Positions 48,117-56,712 of a stretch of 64,000 bases of DNA are shown in pieces (position 1 is the stretch's first letter; each line of letters opens with the position of its first letter). The DNA comes from Rhizobiales bacterium PAR1 (lineage in GTDB: Bacteria; Pseudomonadota; Alphaproteobacteria; Rhizobiales; Beijerinckiaceae). A program made the position numbers and the translations under genes. The DNA lies in the NCBI GenBank assembly GCA_002256205.1, contig NKIW01000006.1:1-64000 (forward strand). The letters run 5' to 3'. The notes below the pieces were generated by a model. That model had not been told where the DNA came from, did no database searches, and saw only the letters and a list, made by a program, of their open reading frames with translations.

Positions 48117-48605
48117 GTGCCCCGCAAACGCGCCAGTCCTCTCAAATCCGCCCCCTCCGTGCCGACCACCTCGGGGCGTGAGGTCGATTATGGTCCGCTG
48201 AACACGCGGCTTGGCTATGGCCTGCGGCGGGCACAGATCGCGATTTTCGCGGATTTCTTCGTGACTTTTGCCGCCGTCGATATTCGCCCGGTGCAATATT
48301 CGATTTTGACGATCATCGAGCAGAACCCCGGCCTGTTCCAGACACAGGTGGCGGATTCGCTCGGGATCAAGAAAACGAATTTTGTCGCGATGATCGTGGC
48401 GCTCGAAAAGCGCGGCCTCGTCAAGCGCGTACCGCTCGAACACGACAAACGCAGCTACGGGCTTTACCTCACCGATCAGGGCGCAGCGCTGATGCCGGAA
48501 CTACACGGCCTCGCCAGCGCGCATGAGGCGCGCATCATCGAAAGAATTGGCGCGGAGACCCACGCCGCGCTATTTGCGCCGATGAAGGCCATCGCGGCGC
48601 TTTGA
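48117..48605 (+). CDS. couR: MarR-family repressor, CouR-like
   Basis: The 162-residue winged-helix protein has the MarR fold: VQYSILTIIEQNPGLFQTQVADSLGIKKTNFVAMI (HTH) and VKRVPLEHDKRSYGLYLTDQG (wing). The N-terminal block LNTRLGYGLRRAQIAIF is typical of the CouR/FerR regulators of hydroxycinnamate genes, which release DNA when bound to p-coumaroyl- or feruloyl-CoA. It is divergent from the importer operon. The start is GTG at 48117 with AAAGG about 11 bases upstream. It probably represses the importer and perhaps the fcs operon. Confidence 0.78.
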   Translation: MPRKRASPLKSAPSVPTTSGREVDYGPLNTRLGYGLRRAQIAIFADFFVTFAAVDIRPVQYSILTIIEQNPGLFQTQVADSLGIKKTNFVAMIVALEKRGLVKRVPLEHDKRSYGLYLTDQGAALMPELHGLASAHEARIIERIGAETHAALFAPMKAIAAL

Positions 48606-48622
48606 GCCTGCCTTCCGTCCTG

Positions 48623-49666
48623 TCAGGCCGGACGCTCCTCGTAGTAACCGAGGCGTTCCTGCAACGGGCCGTCATGGATGCGGATCATGAAGGCATCGCC
48701 CTCTTCCGCGTGATGTTCTATTTTCGCGAAAACCGGCGTGGAAATCACATCCTTGGCCTTCCAGTCGTGGCGCTTGCCGTCGACCATGGTGTAGCCCTTG
48801 CCGGAAATGACGTGAAAGACGCCACTCGACGACTTGCGGACGGGTTTCACCGTTTCCCCCGCACGCAGCATCATCGCCGTGAAGCCAAGGGTCGGCAGGC
48901 AGGATTGGCCGGTTTCCGGGTTGATGTAATCCAGTTCGATCGGCCCGCCTTCGCCATGCACCGCGAAATGGCGCAGCGCCGCCTCAGTCCGATCCCACGG
49001 GAAGCGCATCATCGGGTAGGCGCTCGGCGCGGGCTTGTCCCGGCGGCGCGAGGGCACGAGGCCGGAGGCGCGATATTCCACCTCGGAAGGGTCCGGGCGG
49101 TTGCGTGGCGCCTGCAACGGGCCCTCGATGGCATAGGAGCCTTCGAGGTAATAAAACAGCGGCAGATCGAGCGCATCGAGCCAGATCACGGGGTCTTTCC
49201 CCTCGTGACCGTGGTCATGCCAGCAGCCGCCGGGTGTCAGGATCAAATCGCCAGCCTTCATGGGCAGCTTGTCGCCATCGACAACCGTGTAGCCGCCCTC
49301 CCCCTCAACCACGATGCGCGCCGCGCTCGGGGTATGGACATGCGCCGGTGCGGTTTCTCCCGGGAGCAGCAGTTGCAGCCCGATATAGATGGTCGGCGAG
49401 ACCTGCATCGCCCCCGGTCCCCGACCGGGATCGACGAGAAACAGCACGCGACGCTCGGCCTTTTCAACCGGCGTGAGCTCTCCCGCGCGCAGCAGCAGCG
49501 GGCGGATCGCCTGATACGACCAGCAATGCGGCTTTGTCACCGGAATCGGCGCGTTATGCGGCAGAACCTTGCGCATCTGCGGCCAGAGTGGTGCGACCGC
49601 GATGTCAGTCATGGCATCGCGGTAGTCCAGCGGCAGTTCCTCGAGCGTGCCGAGTTGTGTCGACAT
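48623..49666 (-). CDS. Gentisate 1,2-dioxygenase (bicupin)
   Basis: Fe(II) enzyme opening gentisate (2,5-dihydroxybenzoate) to maleylpyruvate. The 347-residue protein has two cupin domains. The first carries the metal site: HVH in PGETAPAHVHTPSAARIVVEG (about residues 109-111) and a later His in GGCWHDHGHEG. The second cupin (about 255-325) is partly degenerate. The N-terminal WPQMRKVLPHN and HCWSYQAIRPLLLRAG blocks fit gentisate or closely related salicylate 1,2-dioxygenases. I chose the ATG at 49666, after GGGAGA. No maleylpyruvate isomerase or fumarylpyruvate hydrolase is nearby. Confidence 0.85.
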   Translation of the reverse strand: MSTQLGTLEELPLDYRDAMTDIAVAPLWPQMRKVLPHNAPIPVTKPHCWSYQAIRPLLLRAGELTPVEKAERRVLFLVDPGRGPGAMQVSPTIYIGLQLLLPGETAPAHVHTPSAARIVVEGEGGYTVVDGDKLPMKAGDLILTPGGCWHDHGHEGKDPVIWLDALDLPLFYYLEGSYAIEGPLQAPRNRPDPSEVEYRASGLVPSRRRDKPAPSAYPMMRFPWDRTEAALRHFAVHGEGGPIELDYINPETGQSCLPTLGFTAMMLRAGETVKPVRKSSSGVFHVISGKGYTMVDGKRHDWKAKDVISTPVFAKIEHHAEEGDAFMIRIHDGPLQERLGYYEERPA

Positions 49667-49767
49667 CAGGCCGTTCTCCCTCATATCGCGCGCTTGATGA
49701 CGCGACTTATCCGAGCCTGAAGCTGAATTCGATAGCTGTGCGCGTCAAGTGCCGGCTTTGCCCGGTT

Positions 49768-50223
49768 TCAGACCCCGGCCTGGGTGTTTCCGCTTTCGTG
49801 CGCGCCCACCCATTGGCCGGTAAAGCGACCCAGCGCCACAACCTCGCTCGCGGGCCGCCCTTCGGTGCGGATCGTGATCTGAAAATGCCCGAAGCGCCCC
49901 TTGCGGGCGATTTCCCGCGCTTCAGCCAGCAGGCGGGTTCCGGCCATGGCCGGGCGCAGGAACGAGAGGTCCGATCCCGTTGTCAGGATATGGCTGTCAT
50001 ATTGGCCTGCCGCGCCAAAGGCCATATCCGCCAGCGTCCAGACAGCGCCGCCATGCCCGGTTCCGTGGGCGTTGAGCGTGGCGGCGTCGAGCGTCATACC
50101 CAGAACGGCATGGCCGACGCCGCATTCGACGAGTTCAATCGGGAGCGCCGCGGAATAGGTATCGCGCTTGAGGAGCCGGGTGATCCGCGCCGCCAGCTCT
50201 GCGATGTCGACATCCCGTTTCAT
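49768..50223 (-). CDS. PaaI-like hotdog-fold acyl-CoA thioesterase
   Basis: The 151-residue hotdog protein has the PaaI pattern: LNAHGTGHGGAVWTLADMAFG (about residues 55-75), with the active-site Asp in LADMAF. PaaI enzymes hydrolyse aromatic or ring CoA esters to recover trapped CoA. I chose the ATG at 50223 (MKRDVDIAEL). It is the last gene of the alicyclic acyl-CoA operon, 25 bp after the BadI/MenB-like gene, so it may free CoA from dead-end intermediates or release a final ring acid. Confidence 0.85.
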   Translation of the reverse strand: MKRDVDIAELAARITRLLKRDTYSAALPIELVECGVGHAVLGMTLDAATLNAHGTGHGGAVWTLADMAFGAAGQYDSHILTTGSDLSFLRPAMAGTRLLAEAREIARKGRFGHFQITIRTEGRPASEVVALGRFTGQWVGAHESGNTQAGV

Positions 50224-50248
50224 GCGCGGCTCCCGATCCTCGCTTTTC

Positions 50249-51034
50249 TCACCGGAAACGGGAGAAATCCGGCGCACGCTTTTCAAGAAAGGCGTTGCGC
50301 CCCTCAGCGGCTTCCTCGCTGTTGACGAAGGAGGCAAGACCATCCGCCGCCATCTTCACCTGCCCGAAGATATGCGCGGAATCGGCGTTGAAGGCGTGCT
50401 TGAGGAATTTGATCGCGGTCGGCGAAAGCGCCACGGCCTGTTTGGCCATCGCGCGGGCCTCTTCCATCAGCTTGTCAGCCGGGACGACCTTGTTGACGAG
50501 CCCCCACGACAGCGCGGTCTGCGCGTCATATTGCTGGCAGAAGAACCAGATTTCGCGCGCGCGCTTCTCGCCGACGGTTCGGGCGAGATAGGCCGAGCCC
50601 CAGCCGGCATCGAAGGAGCCGACCTTCGGCCCGGCCTGCCCGAATTTGGCGTGTTCCGCCGCAATCGTGACGTCGCAGATGACGTGGATCACATGGCCAC
50701 CACCGATAGCATACCCGTTAACGGCGCAGATCACGGGCTTCGGGATATTGCGGATGACCATATGGAGGTCATCGATCTCCCAAAGTCCATTCTCAGAGGT
50801 GCCGTAGGAGCCCTTCTCCTGCATTTCCTTCTGGTCGCCGCCGACGCAGAAGGCCTTGCTGCCCGCCGCCGTGAGAATGACGCAGCCCGCGTTCTTGTCC
50901 GCCCAGGCGCGCTTGAAGGCGTGGATCAACTCCTCGATCGTCCGGCCCCGGAAGCAATTGAGGCGATCCGCCCGGTTGATGGTGATGGTCGCGATGCCTT
51001 CGCTGACTTCGTAGAGAACGTCGGTATAGTCCAT
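50249..51034 (-). CDS. BadI/MenB-type ring-opening or ring-forming crotonase
   Basis: The 261-residue crotonase-fold protein contains FCVGGDQKEM, GYAIGGGHVIHVICD and FGQAGPKVGSFDAGWGSAYL, and ends GRNAFLEKRAPDFSRF. These are shared by MenB (dihydroxynaphthoyl-CoA synthase) and BadI (2-ketocyclohexanecarboxyl-CoA hydrolase). It is closer to MenB than the true BadI at 60932 (GSFD rather than GSVDPG), yet no other menaquinone gene is in view and it lies inside an acyl-CoA catabolic operon. It therefore probably performs retro-Claisen ring opening of a 2-oxo ring carboxyl-CoA, perhaps of a second or bicyclic ring. Confidence 0.8.
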   Translation of the reverse strand: MDYTDVLYEVSEGIATITINRADRLNCFRGRTIEELIHAFKRAWADKNAGCVILTAAGSKAFCVGGDQKEMQEKGSYGTSENGLWEIDDLHMVIRNIPKPVICAVNGYAIGGGHVIHVICDVTIAAEHAKFGQAGPKVGSFDAGWGSAYLARTVGEKRAREIWFFCQQYDAQTALSWGLVNKVVPADKLMEEARAMAKQAVALSPTAIKFLKHAFNADSAHIFGQVKMAADGLASFVNSEEAAEGRNAFLEKRAPDFSRFR

Positions 51035-51063
51035 GGCGGTACTCCTCGGAAATGGGGTGAAAT

Positions 51064-52758
51064 TCAGCCCAGAATCGCCCGTCGCGGGTCGAAACGGCGC
51101 AATTCGTTGATGTGAGCGGCCGTCGGTGGGTCGATCCGCCGGAGATCGGGCGCCACGACGAGGTCGAGCCCGCAGCGAGATTGGATTTCAGCGAGCGTCG
51201 CGGCTTCCTCACCCGCTGCGCAGACCAGTGCCGTGATCTGAAGCCTGCCGTCCGGCCCGCGTTCGAGCCGCGCAAGATCGGTCGCGACAGCCGCAAGATC
51301 GCGAATCGGCGAGGTGACGAAGGGCAGGGCTTCGACAAAGCGCCCCGGCTTCAGCGGCATGACGACGAGGACCGACGAGCCGCCGACCGTGAGATCATTC
51401 GCACCGCCAGAGCCGACGATGAACTTTCCATCCGCTGCGCGGCTCGAATTGATGTTGCCGGAAAGATCAATCTGCGCCGCCGCGAGCAAGGCTAGGCATC
51501 CCTTCGCCGCTGGCCCGGCGAGAACGCCAAGGGTTTCGATAAAACTCGCGTGAAAGCGCGAGGAGGCCGCATTCGGGCGGTTGAAGAGGTATGGATCGCC
51601 GGGCATCGGCCGAAAGCCGATCATCCCGGTCTCGGCGATAAGATCGACAGCGAGACCCGCCTTGGTGCAGCGCTCCTCTGCTGCCCAGGCCGCAAGGTGG
51701 GCAAGGCCGATACCGGCAAAAAGGCTGGTCGCGCGGCCCGCAACGACCTCCTCCTCCGCGATCACCATCGCGAGGTAGGCCGCGATTTCCTCCGGTGACG
51801 CTGGCGCATCCGGGTCACGTGGGGGCTCAACCGGCGGCGTGATCGCCGCTTGCCGGAGCCCTTCAAGGCGCGCGTCACCCAGCCGCGCGAGGTAGCTTTC
51901 GTGCGTCGTGTCGAAAACCCAGTCCTCGACCCATTTGCGCAAGGCCTTGGTGTCACGCACGAGGCGGCGCAACTCCTGCCGGAAGGCGTAATCTTCGGCG
52001 TAAGATGCAACGCCCTCCCCGGACGACCAGACGAACTGGCCCTGCGGATGGGCCCCGAACGGCGCTTCGACCACATAGTTGACCATCGAGCCGGGAATGC
52101 CGCGCCGAGGCCCGATCGTACGAAATTCCTCCGGCGAGATCACGCGCTCCGCCGTCACCACAAGACGACGCGCGGCTTTCGCGCCCCAGCTTTCCTCGGC
52201 ATCGGGCGCATGCAGGATCGCATTACCGAGCGTATCCGCCACCGGGACATGCAGAAACGCAACATCCGGACTGAGTGCGGCGATTACCGGCGTCTCACGC
52301 CCCGAGAACGGGTCTTTTACAAGAGCGCGGGCGTGATCGTTCCAGAGGCTGGAGCCCGCAAGGCTGTTGGTGGGGATGAAGGGCCAGCCCATGGCGCCCG
52401 CCATCAGGCGCAAGGTCATGGTGAGGTTGGTCCAGTCCGGGTCCGAACCTTCGAGCTGGTACAGCGCGATCTGAAGCCCGCGCGCGGGAGACGGCGCGGG
52501 GTAGGTGCCGCCCGCGAAGGAGGATTCCAGCCGGTTGATCGCGCCGGCAGAGACCAGAATCGAGCCGTATTCGAGCAGCCCCGTCGCCACAAGAGTCAGC
52601 GCATGCGTATCGCGGAACTGCCGCGCGACCTCATAGGCCGCGGCATGGGAGCGGTTATGCGTGAACGAAAACAGAATCGTATCGCCCTTTGAAACGGTGC
52701 GACGCACCGCCTCTTCCAGCGAAACCTGTTTCGATCCGGCTTGAGCCGCTCCGGCCAT
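51064..52758 (-). CDS. Fused two-domain CoA-transferase, IpdAB-like
   Basis: A 564-residue chain with an alpha-subunit-like half (about 1-290: SLEEAVRRTVSKGDTILFSF) and a beta-like half (about 325-564). The beta half has the family glutamate motif IAETGMIG (Glu376), AAAQIDLSGNINSS and FIVGSGGANDL. Class I transferases form a glutamyl-CoA intermediate at that Glu. The IpdAB branch, seen in steroid C-ring degradation, instead hydrolyses a ring C-C bond. Which applies here is not decided by sequence, but the neighbouring BadI/MenB-like and BadH-like genes favour a ring-degradation role. It starts just after the BadH-like gene and is usually found as two separate subunits. Confidence 0.8.
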   Translation of the reverse strand: MAGAAQAGSKQVSLEEAVRRTVSKGDTILFSFTHNRSHAAAYEVARQFRDTHALTLVATGLLEYGSILVSAGAINRLESSFAGGTYPAPSPARGLQIALYQLEGSDPDWTNLTMTLRLMAGAMGWPFIPTNSLAGSSLWNDHARALVKDPFSGRETPVIAALSPDVAFLHVPVADTLGNAILHAPDAEESWGAKAARRLVVTAERVISPEEFRTIGPRRGIPGSMVNYVVEAPFGAHPQGQFVWSSGEGVASYAEDYAFRQELRRLVRDTKALRKWVEDWVFDTTHESYLARLGDARLEGLRQAAITPPVEPPRDPDAPASPEEIAAYLAMVIAEEEVVAGRATSLFAGIGLAHLAAWAAEERCTKAGLAVDLIAETGMIGFRPMPGDPYLFNRPNAASSRFHASFIETLGVLAGPAAKGCLALLAAAQIDLSGNINSSRAADGKFIVGSGGANDLTVGGSSVLVVMPLKPGRFVEALPFVTSPIRDLAAVATDLARLERGPDGRLQITALVCAAGEEAATLAEIQSRCGLDLVVAPDLRRIDPPTAAHINELRRFDPRRAILG

Positions 52759-52759
52759 C

Positions 52760-53506
52760 TTAATCGACCATCGTCAGGCCGCCGGAGACCGAGAGCACCT
52801 GCCCGGTGCAGAAACTTGATCGATCGGAAGCGAAAAACACCACGGCATCGGCGATTTCAGAGGGCTTGGCGAGGCGCTTCATCGGGATCGCGTTGGTCAG
52901 CGCGTCACGGATTTTCTCGCCTTGCGAGGCAAAGAGCGGCGTATCGGTCGGGCCGGGGCAGACGCAGTTCACGCGCAGCTGCTTGCGGGTCATCTCGCGC
53001 GCCAGCGATTTGGTAAAGGCGATGATGCCGCCCTTCGCACCAGCGTAAACCGCCTCGCCCGAGGAACCGACACGGCCCGCATCCGAAGCGATATTGACGA
53101 TCCGGCCCGAGCCGGAGGCGATCAGGAGATCCAGCAGCGCGCGGGTGACCTGCACAGGCCCCATGAAATTGATCGCGACGATCTTGTCCCAGTATTCCGG
53201 GGTGTTGACCATGAAGGGCTCGATAATATCCCAGCCCGCTGCATTGACGAGAATATCGAGCTTGCCGGCGGTGTTCTGGATGTTCTCTGCCAGCGCTGCC
53301 GCCGAGGCGGGCTTGGTAACGTCGAGGACGTGAAAGCGTGCCTTGCCGCCGCTCGCGCGGATATCCGTCGCGGCAGCCTCACCAGCGGCCGCGTTGAGAT
53401 CGGTCACGATGACCTCCGCACCGACCGCCGCGAGCGCCTTACTGGTGGCGAGGCCGATGCCCGAGGCGCCGCCGGTGACAACAACGGTTTTTCCGGAAAG
53501 GTTCAT
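52760..53506 (-). CDS. badH: 2-hydroxycyclohexanecarboxyl-CoA dehydrogenase, BadH-like SDR
   Basis: The 248-residue short-chain dehydrogenase has TGGASGIGLAT (residues 11-21), NAAGWDIIEPF, the catalytic YAGAK (about 155-159) and NIASDAGRVGSSGEAVYA. The blocks GWDI, SDAGRVGSSGEAVYA and GQVLSVSGGLTM are typical of BadH, which oxidises the ring hydroxyl before BadI cleavage. The window has no other candidate for this step of cyclohexanecarboxylate degradation. It lies between the BadK-like hydratase and the fused CoA-transferase. Confidence 0.82.
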   Translation of the reverse strand: MNLSGKTVVVTGGASGIGLATSKALAAVGAEVIVTDLNAAAGEAAATDIRASGGKARFHVLDVTKPASAAALAENIQNTAGKLDILVNAAGWDIIEPFMVNTPEYWDKIVAINFMGPVQVTRALLDLLIASGSGRIVNIASDAGRVGSSGEAVYAGAKGGIIAFTKSLAREMTRKQLRVNCVCPGPTDTPLFASQGEKIRDALTNAIPMKRLAKPSEIADAVVFFASDRSSFCTGQVLSVSGGLTMVD

Positions 53507-53539
53507 GGGTAATCTCCGAGTTTGGACAGTTTGAAGGGG

Positions 53540-54298
53540 TTATTTCTGGCGCGGGGCGAAGAACTGCGCGACGCGGGCGCGCGCTTCCTCGGTCTCCATC
53601 AGCGTTTCAGGAACGGCGATTTCCATCGCGTAGCCGTCCTTTTCCGGGTCGAGCCCGGCAAGGATGCAGGCCTTGGAGGCAATCAGTGCCTGCCGTGACA
53701 GGCCCGCCGTGCGGGTGGCAATGGCAGCAACGGCGGCGTCAAGCGCATCGGCCTCGATGCACCATTGCGCAAGGCCGAGCCGCTCGGCTTCGCGGCCATC
53801 AATCAATTCACCGGTCAGGATCAGGCGCGACGCCACGCCCTGCCCGCAGAGCCGCGCGAGACGTTGCGTGCCGCCCGCGCCGGGAATCATGCCAACGCGC
53901 GCTTCCGGCAGGCCGACCTTCGCTGCTGGCGCCGTGATCCGGAGATCGCAGGCGAGCGCCATTTCAAGCCCACCGCCCATCGCTGCGCCGGCGATCACGG
54001 CGATGGTCACCGCCGGCAGCGCTTCGAGGCAGTCGAAAATCCGGTGCAGCGATTTGACGTAGTCGATCATCGCCGCCGTACCGCCCGATGCGCCGAAAAA
54101 CGAGCCGATCATGGCGAGATCCGCCCCGGCGCAGAAACACTTCTGATCCGAGCGGAGCACAACGACGGTCGGCTTGAGCCGTTCGATTTCGTCGAGAATC
54201 TCCGTAAAGCGGGCCACGAACGCCGTATCCATCGCATTGACGGGCGGGCGGCTCAAAAGAACGGTCGCGATGCCCTCGCGCTGGGTGAGAGAAATCAT
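53540..54298 (-). CDS. Enoyl-CoA hydratase (BadK-like)
   Basis: The 252-residue crotonase has FCAGADLAMIG and GAAMGGGLEMALACDLRI for the oxyanion hole. Both catalytic glutamates are visible: LPEARVGMIPGAGGTQRLARL carries the second, and GGGLEMAL the first. It is thus a true hydratase. It could hydrate cyclohex-1-ene-1-carboxyl-CoA (BadK role) or another ring enoyl-CoA. Its ATG at 54298 overlaps the ligase stop by 4 bp. Confidence 0.85.
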   Translation of the reverse strand: MISLTQREGIATVLLSRPPVNAMDTAFVARFTEILDEIERLKPTVVVLRSDQKCFCAGADLAMIGSFFGASGGTAAMIDYVKSLHRIFDCLEALPAVTIAVIAGAAMGGGLEMALACDLRITAPAAKVGLPEARVGMIPGAGGTQRLARLCGQGVASRLILTGELIDGREAERLGLAQWCIEADALDAAVAAIATRTAGLSRQALIASKACILAGLDPEKDGYAMEIAVPETLMETEEARARVAQFFAPRQK

Positions 54299-55920
54299 GG
54301 CGTGGGTTCCGACGATTTGTGGTCAGAATTGTTGAGTTTCTGACGGATCAGGAATTTCTGGATCTTGCCACTCGGTGTCTGTGGCAGCTCGGACCAGAGT
54401 TCGAGCCGTTCCGGCAGCTTGAAGCGGGCGACACCAAGGGCGAGTAGGTAATCCGTGATCTCGGCCAGCGTCGGCGCCGTGCCCGGCTTCGGGACGATCA
54501 CGGCGCAGCCGGTTTCGCCGAGGCGCGCGTGCGGCACGCCAACCACCACCACCATTTGCACCGAGGGGTGGGCGATCAGGTAATCCTCGATCTCGCGCAC
54601 CGAGATATTCTGCCCGCCACGGACGATGATATCCTTGAGGCGACCGGAAATGCGGACCGAGCCATCGGGCAGCATCCGCGCGAGATCGCTGGAGTGATAC
54701 CAACCCTCGGCGTCGAAATCCTTGGCGGTGAGATCGGGTTCGCCGAGATAGCCGAGGAAGGTGTTCGGCCCGCGCGAATATTCCTCGCCAATCTCGCCTG
54801 CCGGCAGATCGATGCCGCCATCCCCCACGATCCGCACCTCGATGCCCGCAAGCGGTCGGCCATCGGTCGTCCAGGTGTTTTCCTCGGGGTCTTCGGGGTG
54901 AACCATGGTGTGCGGCGGGCTCTCGGTCGACCCGTAGATCGCGAGTGTGCGGATCTCCACTTCCGCCGCCCGCTTCACCAGCGCCTCGGGGATCGGCGCG
55001 CCGCCGCAGAGGTAATAGCGCAGCGCAGACAGACGGGTGTTTTCCGCCGCAAGCGCGGTCGCGACATCGGCGAGGAAGGGCGTCGCGCCCATCGTCCACG
55101 TACAGGCGTGGTCGCGCATCTGGTTCGCAGCGCGCTTCCCCTCGAATTGGTCGAGCAGGGATAGCGTGCCTCCGAGGGTGAGCGTCATGATGACGCCGTG
55201 CATGAAGCCTGTGGTGTGCGAAATCGGCGAGGCCATGAAGGCAATGTCGCGATCATCGACGCCAAGCGCGGTCGCCAGCGCCCGCTCGCCGAACAGGATG
55301 GTATTGTGTGTATGCACCGCGCCTTTCGGGCGTGACTCGGTGCCAGAGGTGAAGAGAACCGCCACGGGATCATCGGCGCGCATCGTTGCGGCCAGTGCGG
55401 CCGGCTCGGCGCGCAGCGCCTCGGCAAGGGTGGGCCGCGTCGCGCCCTCGCCAACTTGAAGGAGCGCGATCCCCGCCGGCAGTTCCGGCGCGAGGTCGTC
55501 AATCAGGGCGTTGTAGTCGGTCGAGCGGAACGACACCGGCAAAAGGAGCGCCTTGCTCGCGCATTTCTTCGTCACATAGGCGATATCGGCGCGGCCATAG
55601 GTCACCGGCACAGGATTGACCACAGCACCGATTCGCATGATGCCGAGGAACCCGATGACGGTTTCGCACCAGTTCGGCAGGCAGGCCGTGACGATATCGC
55701 CCCTGCCGATGCCTTTCGCCGCGAGAAAACCGGAGAAGCGGCTCGCAGCCTCGATGAGCGCCGCATAGGTCAACGCCTTGCCGGAAGCGTCGCGGATGGC
55801 GATCTTCTCGGGGGTACGCTGGGCAGACGCTTCGATCAGGGCCGGGATCGTCTCATGCCGCCAATGGCCAGCGGCGCGATAACGCGCTGCGCGGACTGGA
55901 TCGGGCGCGGGAAAAATCAT
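54295..55920 (-). CDS. Acyl-CoA ligase of the second alicyclic operon (AliA-like)
   Basis: AMP-forming acid-CoA ligase, 541 residues. The P-loop is the variant FTSGTESRPKG (ES in place of TG; near 190), with the A5 region AIYGSTESPPHTM, hinge SGRLKDIIVRGGQNIS and terminal lysine in TPSGKIQKFLI. It is a paralogue of AliA at 61756 (shared LPNW, SPISHTTGFMHG and TMGATPFL blocks), so it probably activates a ring carboxylic acid different from or larger than cyclohexanecarboxylate. It overlaps both neighbours by 4 bp. Confidence 0.85.
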   Translation of the reverse strand: MIFPAPDPVRAARYRAAGHWRHETIPALIEASAQRTPEKIAIRDASGKALTYAALIEAASRFSGFLAAKGIGRGDIVTACLPNWCETVIGFLGIMRIGAVVNPVPVTYGRADIAYVTKKCASKALLLPVSFRSTDYNALIDDLAPELPAGIALLQVGEGATRPTLAEALRAEPAALAATMRADDPVAVLFTSGTESRPKGAVHTHNTILFGERALATALGVDDRDIAFMASPISHTTGFMHGVIMTLTLGGTLSLLDQFEGKRAANQMRDHACTWTMGATPFLADVATALAAENTRLSALRYYLCGGAPIPEALVKRAAEVEIRTLAIYGSTESPPHTMVHPEDPEENTWTTDGRPLAGIEVRIVGDGGIDLPAGEIGEEYSRGPNTFLGYLGEPDLTAKDFDAEGWYHSSDLARMLPDGSVRISGRLKDIIVRGGQNISVREIEDYLIAHPSVQMVVVVGVPHARLGETGCAVIVPKPGTAPTLAEITDYLLALGVARFKLPERLELWSELPQTPSGKIQKFLIRQKLNNSDHKSSEPTP

Positions 55921-56696
55921 CGCTCGCGCTCCGAGACCGGACGACCCGCGAGATGCGACTGGATCGATCCGAGGAGGCCGCCATCGGTCAGCAGATTCTG
56001 GCCAGTGAGATAGGCTGCATCCGGAGAAAGCAGGAAAGCGACAACGCCCGCGATATCCTCGGGCTGGCCGATCCGGTGCATCGGCACCAGCGCTTCACGT
56101 GCGGCTTTTTTGGCGGGATCAGCGTAGATCGGCGCGGTCATCGCAGTTTCGATGATGCCGGGCGAAACCGCGTTGACGCGAATGCCCTCCGCCGCCCATT
56201 CCTGCGCCAGCACGCGCACCAGCATGATCAGCGCCGCCTTTGCGGGCGAATAGGCGCCCGTGCCGGCGTAGGGTTCCACGCCGGACATCGAGGACACCGC
56301 CACAAACGCGCCCTTCGAGGCGGCGAGATGCGGATGAGCTGCTTTCGCCAGAAGCCAGGGACTGCGTGTATTGACCGAAAAAATCCGGTCCCAGGAGGCT
56401 TCCTCCAGAATGGAAAGCCGACCCGCGGCGACGATGCCAGCGTTTGAAACGACAGAATCAAGCCCGCCGAAAGCCTGAGCCGCTTCCGTAACCAGCCGGG
56501 CCGGTGTTGCGCCGTCGGCCAGGTTTCCGGTGAGGCCCATCGCCTCGGCACCCTTAGCGCGGCATTCCGCGACAATGCTCTCGAGTTCCGGCGAAGGCGC
56601 GGACGCGCAAAGCGCCAGATGGTTGCCCGGCGCAGCGTGGCGCAAAGCGATCCCACGCCCGATCCCCTTGCTCGCACCAGTCAGAAGGATACGCAT
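55917..56696 (-). CDS. Short-chain dehydrogenase/reductase
   Basis: The 259-residue SDR has TGASKGIGRGI (residues 6-16), SNAG, YSPAK (about 147-151) and GQNLLTDGGLLGSIQSH near the C-terminus. It is distinct from the BadH-like SDR in the same operon. The start MRILLTGASKG is tight against the Rossmann motif. It may reduce or oxidise a ring ketone or hydroxyl. Its stop overlaps the ligase start by 4 bp. The substrate cannot be assigned. Confidence 0.8.
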   Translation of the reverse strand: MRILLTGASKGIGRGIALRHAAPGNHLALCASAPSPELESIVAECRAKGAEAMGLTGNLADGATPARLVTEAAQAFGGLDSVVSNAGIVAAGRLSILEEASWDRIFSVNTRSPWLLAKAAHPHLAASKGAFVAVSSMSGVEPYAGTGAYSPAKAALIMLVRVLAQEWAAEGIRVNAVSPGIIETAMTAPIYADPAKKAAREALVPMHRIGQPEDIAGVVAFLLSPDAAYLTGQNLLTDGGLLGSIQSHLAGRPVSERER

Positions 56697-56712
56697 GGTC
56701 TGCTCCTGAAAT

